Positions 29,257 through 38,000 of a DNA stretch of 44,137 nucleotides are shown piece after piece; position 1 is the first letter of the stretch, and each line of letters starts with the position of its first letter. The stretch is from assembly GCA_026396065.1 (NCBI GenBank), contig JAPLXO010000001.1, positions 1-44,137 of the forward strand, written 5' to 3'. Both the position numbers and the translations under genes were made by a program. The stretch is from Candidatus Nomurabacteria bacterium (GTDB taxonomy: Bacteria; Patescibacteriota; Minisyncoccia; Phycocordibacterales; UBA9973). Under the pieces are notes generated by a model, which was given only the letters and a program-made list of their open reading frames with translations, was not told the DNA's origin and made no database searches.

Positions 29257-30501
29257 CTAACCACCAGCATGAAGTGCTGGGTTTAGTTCTGCTTTGTTGC
29301 CTTTATGAATTACCTCAAGCTGGCCAGAAGCATTTCTTCGAAAAGTAATATTATCTATTCCAGAAAAATCTATTGCTTTACGAAGCGTGTCTTTTGTTGC
29401 TGAAACTTCCATAAAGGGAGTATTTGCAGTAAAACATACTCCAGTTGATACAACACAATTGTTACCCAATGGAATTCCACATTCTGCGAGAGCACCAATA
29501 AGACAATCTTTTCCAGCAGATAATACTAATGTATTTCCTCCTGAAAGCGTTCCCAAGAAACCAGCACCCTTTCCAACATCAGTGCCATCACCAATAGTAA
29601 CTCCAGCAGTAATAGTACCTTCTACCATAGCCTTTCCTAAAGTTCCTGCATTAAAGTTTACAAAACCGTATGGCATTATCGTTGTACCAGGACTCAGGTA
29701 TGCTCCAAGTCTTGCAGAAAGCGGATTCATAATTCTTACTCCTTCAGGAATTGGAGCTCCAAAAAATAATGGTGGAAATTTATCTACCAAAATTTGTAAA
29801 GAATTAAATTCTCCAGACATCCATTTTGTTTTGTTATACTCTTCTGGAGTAAATACTCCGTTAGAAGTCCACACTAATGTAGGCAATGTGCTAAATACTT
29901 TTTCAAGATTCAGAACATTTGGTTTGTATTTCAGTCTGGAAATAAGTGCCAGTCTGAAATGTGCATCTGCGATATTTTGTATCGGTTGTGTAGTTAAAAA
30001 CTCTTCTTTGTGATAAAAAATCACGCTGAAAGAATTAATATTTTCAGAAGAACTCTTTGAAAAAGATTGCAGCGCTTCTACATTTTCATGACGTTTTGTG
30101 TCGTCTTCTACGAACATGTGAAAATAACTACTCAGTATGTCCATACTTATTTTAGTCGAAAATTCTTTATAACAGAATGGTGTTTTTTCACCCATTTCTA
30201 TATTAAAGAATTCCAATAATGCAGATGCAGTTCCGAAATTTCTATCTTTTTCGTTAATTGCCACATTCACACTAAGCCATCTTGTCGCCAAGGTATTCTT
30301 TTTAGAATCCTTGTAATTTACACCTATACCAAAAGCAAAAGGCATTTCGTGTTTTTCCTGATATTCTTTGGAAAAAATTCCGAATTCCTCTTTGTTATTG
30401 ATAAGGCGATCTGTATTTTCGTTTCCCACGTTATTTATTTTTATTATTTTTTTTAATAGAAAATATTTTCTAGTCTTTTTTTGACTCCAGAGTCTTTTCA
30501 T
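29257..30501 (-). CDS. dapD: 2,3,4,5-tetrahydropyridine-2,6-dicarboxylate N-succinyltransferase, actinobacterial DapD type
   Basis: ARLGAYLSPGTTIMPYGFVNFNAGTLGKAMVEGTITAGVTIGDGTDVGKGAGFLGTLSGG left-handed beta-helix resembling the mycobacterial DapD. Confidence 0.82.
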   Translation of the reverse strand: MKRLWSQKKTRKYFLLKKIIKINNVGNENTDRLINNKEEFGIFSKEYQEKHEMPFAFGIGVNYKDSKKNTLATRWLSVNVAINEKDRNFGTASALLEFFNIEMGEKTPFCYKEFSTKISMDILSSYFHMFVEDDTKRHENVEALQSFSKSSSENINSFSVIFYHKEEFLTTQPIQNIADAHFRLALISRLKYKPNVLNLEKVFSTLPTLVWTSNGVFTPEEYNKTKWMSGEFNSLQILVDKFPPLFFGAPIPEGVRIMNPLSARLGAYLSPGTTIMPYGFVNFNAGTLGKAMVEGTITAGVTIGDGTDVGKGAGFLGTLSGGNTLVLSAGKDCLIGALAECGIPLGNNCVVSTGVCFTANTPFMEVSATKDTLRKAIDFSGIDNITFRRNASGQLEVIHKGNKAELNPALHAGG

Positions 30502-30568
30502 CTGGTCCTTTCGTAACGGAATGGCTGATTGGTTACAGCAACGGTTGTTTCTAATTAAATATATTTAA

Positions 30569-30695
30569 AAGAGCAACATTTAAAGAACTTAGTGATATTA
30601 TTAAATTCACTAAATGTTGCTCTTATTAATAAATAATCTAAATGTCAAAGAGTGTAACTTTTCTTAAAAGTACTATAAAAAATAGTAAAAGTCAA
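30569..30695 (-). promoter_or_regulatory. Leader: TTGACT-N17-TACTTT, CTCTTTGACA (boxA-like), 14-bp hairpin
   Basis: agtcaa 30690-30695; aaagta 30667-30672; stem 30569-30582/30611-30624. Confidence 0.65.
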
Positions 30696-30707
30696 TAACT
30701 AGGATTT

Positions 30708-33164
30708 TTATTGCCCGTGGCACTTTTTATATTTTTTTCCACTTCCACAAGGACAAGGATCATTGCGACCAATTTCTTTTTCTGAAAATTCATTTGGTTC
30801 AGTATGATTTTCAATAAATTTTTGTTCTGGTTGATCAAGAGTCACCTCGAGGGTTGGATTTTGAGCAGTTTCGTTCATATTTTGAACTAGAGAAATTACT
30901 TGATCTTTAAATGATTCTTCCATTTCACGAAACATTTTAAGTCCTTCTTTTTTATATTCCACAATTGGTTCACGTTGACCATAAGCACGGAGATTTACGG
31001 AAGAACGAAGATAGTCCATGGATTCAATATGTTCCATCCAAAGTGTATCTGTAGTATATAGTGCAATTCGGCGAACATTTTCCAAAAATGCATCCTCGCC
31101 AATTTTTGACATTTTATCTTCAATAATTTTTTCAACTTCTGGTATACCTAAAGATATTTGTCCGAGTAAACTTTTAATTTCTTCTTTTCCTCCTTTCATC
31201 ATCTCTTGTCTTCTAGCATAGATAGTCTGACGCTGACGATTCATAACATCATCATATTCCAAAGTATTTTTTCTAGAATCAAAATGAAATCCTTCGATTT
31301 TTGCTTGTGCACCTTCCAAGGTTCGTGAAATAAATTTATTTTCAATTGGCTGATCTTCGGGAATTCCAAAACGTCCCATCATACTTTTAATTCTTTCTGC
31401 TCCGAAGACACGCATCAAATCATCTTCAAGAGAAACAAAAAATTGTGTTGCTCCTGGGTCACCTTGTCTTCCAGAACGTCCACGAAGCTGGTTGTCTATT
31501 CTACGTGCTTCATGACGCTCAGTTCCAAGAACAAAAAGACCACCTACGCTTTTTACTTTTTCATATTCTTCTTTAGATGCAGGATTACCACCTAGCTTGA
31601 TGTCGATTCCACGCCCCGCCATATTTGTAGCAATAGTGACTCCTCCCCACTTTCCTGCTTGAGCTATTATTTCTCCTTCTTTCTCATGATTTTTAGCATT
31701 AAGTATTGTATGTTGCACTCCTTCTTGTTTTAAATAAGCAGAAAGTAATTCATTTTTCTCAATTGAAATAGTACCAATCAATACTGGCTGACCTTTTACA
31801 TTCAATTCTTTTATTTTCTTTGCAATTGCTTGAAATTTTCCTTTCTCTGTTTGAAAAATAACATCGCCATTATCAATACGCATAACAGGGCGATGAGTTG
31901 GTATTACAATAACATCTAAACCATAAACTTTTAAAAATTCTTCAGATGAAGTCTCAGCTGTTCCTGTCATACCTGAAAGCTTTTCGTAAAATCTAAAATA
32001 ATTTTGGAATGTAATAGAACCGGATGAGCGAGTTTCTTTTTCAATCTTTACTCCTTCTTTAGCTTCTATTGCTTGGTGTATTCCTTCACTCCAACGACGT
32101 CCTGGCTGAAGTCTGCCAGTAAATGGATCTACTATAATAACTTCACCTTCTTTAACCACATAATCTTTATCTTTTTCAAAAACTGCTTGTGCTTTCACTG
32201 CAGTTTCTAAATGATGCACATATTTTATTCCCTTTTCTGTATAAATATTTGAAATTCCGAGCAAGTCTTCTGCTTTATTAATACCAACATCAGTCAAACT
32301 AATAGCTTTAAGCTTTTCATCTACAGTATAATCAAGATCTTTTTTTAATTTTTTTGCAATTTCTGAAAACTTAACATAAAAATCTTCTGAATCTCCAGAT
32401 GGAGAAGAAATAATGAGCGGTGTACGAGCCTCATCTATCAAAATAGAGTCTACCTCATCTACTACAGCAAAATAATGTCCACGTTGTGTGAGTTGTGAAA
32501 TATGTGTAGCTAAATTGTCACGCAAATAATCGAAACCATATTCATGGTTTGTACCATAAGTGATATCTGCATTATAAGCTTCTGCCCTAGAACATGGTTT
32601 TAAAAATTCATATAATATTTTAAATTCAGACTGAACTATTTCATCTTTATTTTCTTTGTGTGCAGGATCATACAAATAAGAAACATTTTGTGAATTTATC
32701 ACACCGACAGAAAGACCAAGAAAATTGTAAATTTGCCCCATGCGTACAGAGTCACGACGAGCGAGATAATCGTTCACAGTTACAACGTGTACACCCTTTC
32801 CAGCAAGTGCATTTAAATAAACAGGCAAAGTAGCGACATTTGTCTTACCTTCTCCTGTCTTCATCTCAGCTATTTTTCCTGAATGCAAAGCCAAACCTCC
32901 TATAAGCTGTACATCATATACACGTTCGTTTAGACATCTTTTACCAGCTTCGCGAACTAAAGCAAAAGCTTCTGGTAAAATAGAATCCGAATGCTCACCT
33001 TTAGCAATTCTTTCTTTAAATTCAAGGGTCTTTTTAGGAAAATCTTCATCTTTCAACACTGAAATACCAGCCTCTAGCTCATTTATACTATTTATTATAC
33101 CGCCAGCACTCTTTATAAATTTAGAGCTAGCGTCACCAAATATATTTTTAAATCCAAATGCCAT
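30708..33164 (-). CDS. secA: Preprotein translocase subunit SecA
   Basis: MKTGEGKTNVATLP; VDEVDSILIDEARTPLIIS; C-terminal SEC-C NDPCPCGSGKKYKKCHG. Confidence 0.97.
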   Translation of the reverse strand: MAFGFKNIFGDASSKFIKSAGGIINSINELEAGISVLKDEDFPKKTLEFKERIAKGEHSDSILPEAFALVREAGKRCLNERVYDVQLIGGLALHSGKIAEMKTGEGKTNVATLPVYLNALAGKGVHVVTVNDYLARRDSVRMGQIYNFLGLSVGVINSQNVSYLYDPAHKENKDEIVQSEFKILYEFLKPCSRAEAYNADITYGTNHEYGFDYLRDNLATHISQLTQRGHYFAVVDEVDSILIDEARTPLIISSPSGDSEDFYVKFSEIAKKLKKDLDYTVDEKLKAISLTDVGINKAEDLLGISNIYTEKGIKYVHHLETAVKAQAVFEKDKDYVVKEGEVIIVDPFTGRLQPGRRWSEGIHQAIEAKEGVKIEKETRSSGSITFQNYFRFYEKLSGMTGTAETSSEEFLKVYGLDVIVIPTHRPVMRIDNGDVIFQTEKGKFQAIAKKIKELNVKGQPVLIGTISIEKNELLSAYLKQEGVQHTILNAKNHEKEGEIIAQAGKWGGVTIATNMAGRGIDIKLGGNPASKEEYEKVKSVGGLFVLGTERHEARRIDNQLRGRSGRQGDPGATQFFVSLEDDLMRVFGAERIKSMMGRFGIPEDQPIENKFISRTLEGAQAKIEGFHFDSRKNTLEYDDVMNRQRQTIYARRQEMMKGGKEEIKSLLGQISLGIPEVEKIIEDKMSKIGEDAFLENVRRIALYTTDTLWMEHIESMDYLRSSVNLRAYGQREPIVEYKKEGLKMFREMEESFKDQVISLVQNMNETAQNPTLEVTLDQPEQKFIENHTEPNEFSEKEIGRNDPCPCGSGKKYKKCHGQ

Positions 33165-33238
33165 AAATTATATATTACCATAAAAACGACAAAATCCCTC
33201 TTGTCGAAACTAAAGGGATTTTGTGTAAAGAGAAAAGA

Positions 33239-33313
33239 TTATTTCTTTCCTTTCTTTGCTGTTTTCTTTGTAGCTTTCTTTGCTACTTTCTTTGCCTTCT
33301 TTTTTGCTGCCAT
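33239..33313 (-). CDS. Micro-protein, 24 aa, Lys/Ala-rich (MAAKKKAKKVAKKATKKTAKKGKK)
   Basis: Translated by hand; own promoter TTGTCA-N17-GATAAT (33422-33450), 5'UTR hairpin 33369-33394, terminator-like stem ~33188-33221. Confidence 0.65.
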   Translation of the reverse strand: MAAKKKAKKVAKKATKKTAKKGKK

Positions 33314-33611
33314 AAAATTTTTTTTAATTAAATTAAATTTTTAAATAAGTTTTATAATAATAGCGACCTAAGAAAATTAAAAATAATTTTCTTAAAATAT
33401 TTATTATAAAGAACTACTTTAATTATCCCGCATAAAAAATATAATGACAATACTTTTTTCACAAAACTGTGGATAACTTTTAAAAAAATAAAAATTTATT
33501 TTTTTAAACCCAGCACTAAATTTTTCTAAACATTAATAAGTTCATAAAAATAAATTTAAATAATTAAAAATAAAAATTATTTTAAAATTTTAGTGCTGGG
33601 GTAAAATTAGA

Positions 33612-33733
33612 AATAAAAAAATCGCTTTCACTTGAAGCGAGTCATGGCTAACCTCCAACATATGTGCCTATGTGAGTGCGATGACCCGCTACAGATAAAA
33701 ACGATTCTGTATATAAATATACTTATTTATTTG
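33612..33733 (-). ncRNA. Candidate structured RNA with attenuator-like alternative stems
   Basis: Extended -10 TATGCTATAAT (33741-33746 plus TGC); terminator TCGCTT/AAGCGA plus T7; competing stem agcgagtcat 33636-33645 / atgacccgct 33681-33690. Confidence 0.5.
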
Positions 33734-33810
33734 TATTTAAATTATAGCATAAGACTAACATTAGCCCCAACCTAAAGATAGCAAAATAGTTGAAACTAAA
33801 AAACGCCCCT

Positions 33811-33838
33811 TAGAATATAAGGGGCGTTTTATTTGTTA
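33811..33838. terminator. Intrinsic terminator of the 33853-34281 gene
   Basis: ACGCCCCTT/AAGGGGCGT stem with flanking A/T runs. Confidence 0.8.
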
Positions 33839-33852
33839 ATACCTACAGAACT

Positions 33853-34281
33853 TTATATTTGTTCTGCTTTTGCTTTTTTTGCTGCCAATTTTGCAGCATA
33901 GTTTTTCCAACCATTAAAATCATAAGGGCTGGTTGGAGAACCATTCATACCGCAAGCGATATAGTGAAATACCAGACTATAGGTATTTTCTAAATCTACT
34001 CGCAACATGCTGGGCAATGTTGTTTTTAATCTTGATTCTTTTTCCAAGAAATCAAGGATTGTGGGAATTCCATCCACTCCTTTTTTTACCAAGTATTTTA
34101 ATTCATAGGAACCTCCTATGATACTTGATAAATCAATTTTGTGGGTCCGGAACTTCCCATCAATCTCAACAACTTTTCGTTCAAGAGAATCGATGAATAA
34201 TTTTGTTGTTGTTTCTTCTTTTTTCAAAGCTTCTGCTTCTGCATTAGCTTTTTTTGTTTTTTGATCTACTTTTTTTGCCAT
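33853..34281 (-). CDS. Hypothetical protein, 142 aa
   Basis: ORF track; own promoter, leader and terminator. Confidence 0.6.
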   Translation of the reverse strand: MAKKVDQKTKKANAEAEALKKEETTTKLFIDSLERKVVEIDGKFRTHKIDLSSIIGGSYELKYLVKKGVDGIPTILDFLEKESRLKTTLPSMLRVDLENTYSLVFHYIACGMNGSPTSPYDFNGWKNYAAKLAAKKAKAEQI

Positions 34282-34367
34282 GATTTTGTTTAATTAGAAA
34301 ATTAATTTATGAATTTACTTTTATTTACCGATACGATCCGGCAGATCTTCATAACATACAAAAGTTA

Positions 34368-34488
34368 TAGAGAACACTTTGAAAAAAAATCATTCCGTCC
34401 AAAGTGTTCTCTACACTCCTCTAATTAAACAAATATTTCAAAGATCTTTTATTAGGTCGAGTGTAGCATGAATAACTATAAAAGTCAA
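34368..34488 (-). promoter_or_regulatory. Leader: TTGACT-N17-TACACT, AGATCTTTGAAAT (boxA-like), 14-bp hairpin
   Basis: agtcaa 34483-34488; agtgta 34460-34465; stem 34368-34381/34400-34413. Confidence 0.7.
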
Positions 34489-34511
34489 GTATTATAAGCT
34501 ATTTTGGGAAA

Positions 34512-34590
34512 CAAAAAATCCCCTTGCGGGGACTTTTTGGGCACTTATGTTGTTTCATAAATAATGTAAGGAAACATCCTCACACTCACA
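34512..34590 (-). ncRNA. Candidate ~80-nt sRNA divergent from rnpB
   Basis: Promoter TTGCTT-N17-TATACT (34596-34624), hairpin TGTTTC/GAAACA, terminator TCCCC-GCAA-GGGGATTTTTT. Confidence 0.45.
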
Positions 34591-34669
34591 AAGATAGTAT
34601 ATCATACTTCAAATAAAAAAGCAAGTTTTATCTCTTGTAAAAAGTGGAAATCTCTGGTATATTGTTTTT

Positions 34670-34957
34670 GCAGGTGTCGGGCAGTTGCTATGGCTTTCGA
34701 GCTATAGAGGAAAGTCCGAACACACAATGGTTTAATCCATACACGTAATGGGTAACGCCCATACACAGCGATGTGTAGTTGCGAACAGAAACGACCCGGT
34801 TAAGTCCGGCTGAAACGGCTAAATACTTACGCGTGTGCAAGATCGTGCCTATCGCAAGATGGGAGAATCGCTTGAGCCATAGAGTAATTTATGGCCTAGA
34901 CAGATAACTGTCGATCCCCTTTTGGGGTGAACAAAATTCGGCTTATAGACACCTGCA
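34670..34957 (+). ncRNA. rnpB: RNase P RNA
   Basis: GAGGAAAGTCCGAAC; ACAGAAACGACCC; ACAAAATTCGGCTTATAG; terminal pairing gcaggtgtc/gacacctgc. Confidence 0.95.
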
Positions 34958-34968
34958 AAAAAAACGAG

Positions 34969-35002
34969 AGTCCCGCCCTTTAAAAGGCGGGACTTTCTTT
35001 TT
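34969..35002 (+). terminator. rnpB terminator
   Basis: AGTCCCGCC/GGCGGGACT plus TTTCTTTTTT. Confidence 0.85.
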
Positions 35003-35074
35003 TCTAAATATAAAAATTGGCAAAATAAAACCCCCGTACATTGCTGTCCGAGGGTTTGATTCAATCAGTATTTT

Positions 35075-38000
35075 TTAATTCACGGAAACTTTCCGCGTGT
35101 ACGATCCCCGTTTATCATTTTGAATATGAATAAAGTAAATACCAGGGGTCAAATTATCTTTGTCAATTTGAAAAGTTCCATCTGCTTTAAAATCGCGAAC
35201 TGTGCGACCTGTAATATCAGATACTGAAACTTTATAATTACCATTTTTTATTTCTACGGTAAGTACATTTGAAAAAGGATTCGGGTACATGTTAATTAAT
35301 TCTTCGCCTACTTCTTCGATTCCAATACTTAACATACTGCTTAGCGAACCGCTACAACCGTTTGCATCGGTTGCAGTTACAGTATAGCTGGTTGCTGTTG
35401 TGAAGGTCATTGACTGACCGGCACCACCAGGATTCCAAATATAGTTGTAAGGGGCACTTCCTCCAATTGCTGTTGCCACAAGAACACTTCCGGCTCCATT
35501 AACTATTACAGTTGGATTCGGATGAATGACAATAGGAAGACTGTTTGCAGTAGCACTACAACCAAAAGAATTTGTAACTATTACACTATAAATTCCGGCT
35601 GTATTTGCATTTGTAGTCTGCCCGATTGTTCCATCGGACCAAGAATAATTCCCAGTCGTAGGATGAGCAGTCAACAATACACTATTACCATCACAAACTG
35701 CTAAGTTTCCACCATAGGTGATACTAGCATTTGGTAATGGATTCACAGTTACAACAGTAGGTGTAGACGTCTTTGAACATCCATTTGCACCAGTTACTGT
35801 TACAAAATAACTTCCACTTGCCGACACAATATTCGTCTGTGTCGTTACTGAGTTGTTCCATAAATATGAAGCGCCACCAGTTGCAGTTAGTTGAACTGAA
35901 TTTCCGAAACAAAGTGTTGTCGGACCACCAGCAAAAATATTTGCTGTAGGTAATGGTTTTACTAAAACTGGTACCGAAGTACCTGTAGAAGAACAACCAT
36001 TAAGATCAGTACCTGTTACATTGTAATTTCCAGTAGTAGTAACTACTGTCGACTGTGCATTTGTTCCATCGGTCCATAAATAAGAAACGAAACCGACAGA
36101 TGCTGTCAAAATTACATTATCACCATCACAAAAAGTGGTCGAACCACTTGTGCTTATTGTTGGTGGTGCTGGTAATTGATTCACTGTTACAGTCACCGGT
36201 GGTGACGTAACACTACATCCTCCTACAGAAAGCTGAACAGTGTATGTTCCACTTGAGTTCACAGTTATACCATTCGTATGATAAGGCCCATTACTCCATG
36301 TGATGTACCCCGATGAAGAGGAACTCATTAAAAGCACAGAACCTCCCTGACAAAAAGTTGTAGGACCTTGCGGGTTTATCACCACGCTTGATACTCCATT
36401 CACTGTGATAGTGAAAACATATGTTGAGTTTGCAGTGCAACCAAGAGTAGTACCAGTTACGGTATACGTAGTAGTCACACTTGGTCTTGCTCCTACAACT
36501 GCTCCGGAAAGATTTCCCGGCATCCAGCTGTAAGTAGTTGAACCAGATCCAGTTGCTACAAAAGTAACTGAATCGCCAACACAAATCGAAGTAGCAGTTG
36601 CACTCACTGAAATTGGTGGTGTTGGAGTTACTGTCACTGTCACTGTTGAAGTGGCAGAACAGTTTCCATTAGAACCAGTTACAGTATAAGTAGTTCCAGT
36701 TACTGGCATCACTGTCCAAGTTGGACCGATGTTAGCTCCTGAATTCCAGCTGTAAGTAGTAGCTCCACTTACTGTTAGCGTTGTAGATGATCCGTTGCAT
36801 ATAGATGCATTGGACGCAGACGCAGTAACAACTGGTGGTGAAACTACAGTCACAACTGCAGTAGTACTAACTGAACAATGATGTTCGATAGTGCCTGCTG
36901 TTTCTACCACTGTATAAGTCGTAGTACCACTCGGTGAAACAGAAAAAATGTTTGAATTCCAAAAGCTTCCTCCTGGACTCCATTCATAAGTTACATTTGC
37001 CTGGTTTGCTGTTAGTGTAGTTGTTTGCCCAAGGCAAATTGTAATACTGTCAGTTCCACTTGCAGTAGTTATTATTGGTGTAGGTGTTTGTATAACCGTC
37101 ACCTCTACCGTTTGTGGAGTTCCAGAACAATTTCCGTTGGAACCAGTTACTGTATAAGTAGTTGTTACATTTGGTGAAACTGTCACACTTGAACTGGAAA
37201 GATTTCCCGGCATCCAATTATAAGAGTTAGCACCATTTGCAGACAATGTAATAGATGTACCAAAACAAATTGTTGTTGGTAAATCTACACTTAGTATTGG
37301 TGTTTGATTTACAGTAACATTTACTGTAGCAGTGTTTGAACATCCACTTGTAGTACCAGTTACGGTATAAGTAGTGGTTCCAACACTTGGTGTAACACTC
37401 CAACTTTGACCAGAATGATTTCCTGGCATCCAGCTATAAGTAGTAGCACCACTTGCGTGTAAAGTTATTGATGAACCGGAACAGATGCTAGTATCGTTTG
37501 ATACAGTTACTGTCGGTACAGGATTTACTACGATTTGAATCGTAGCTGTTGATGTACCAGTACAACCACTTGTAGAACCTGTTACGGTATACGTTGTAGT
37601 CGCACTCGGTGAAACAACTGTACTGTTTCCATTAAATGGAACTCCATCTAATTCATAAATAGATACTCCAGTCATTGTTAAAGTGACAGAGCTTCCATTG
37701 CAAATTATTGCTGATGGAGATGGTGTAATTGTAATTGGTGGATTGGAAGTGATTGTAACTGTAACTGTTTGTGCAGTCGCAGAACAAATTCCATTCGAAC
37801 CAATCACAGTGTAAGTAGTAGTCGTTGCTGGTGTCGCTACAGGGTTAGCAATGTTTGGATCGCTTAAAGTTCCTGCAGGTAACCAAACATAACTTGTAGC
37901 ACCACTGGCTGATAACTGATTTGAGGAACCAGGACAGTTTGTCACTGTTCCACTCACAGCTACAGTCGGCACACTAGTCACAGTCACTGTTGTAGTAGCT

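Noticed and set aside
25334-33476. Two perfect DnaA-box-like TGTGGATAA sites (25334-25342, 33468-33476), the second in an AT-rich region, as a possible origin
   Set aside because: Only isolated single boxes 8 kb apart, with no cluster and no dnaA/dnaN nearby.
33636-33660. GGAGG plus ATG as evidence of Shine-Dalgarno use
   Set aside because: Lies inside a structured RNA, opens only a 5-codon ORF, and is not matched by SDs at most other starts.
34849-35064. 71-aa ORF overlapping rnpB
   Set aside because: Antisense to RNase P RNA and its terminator; spurious.
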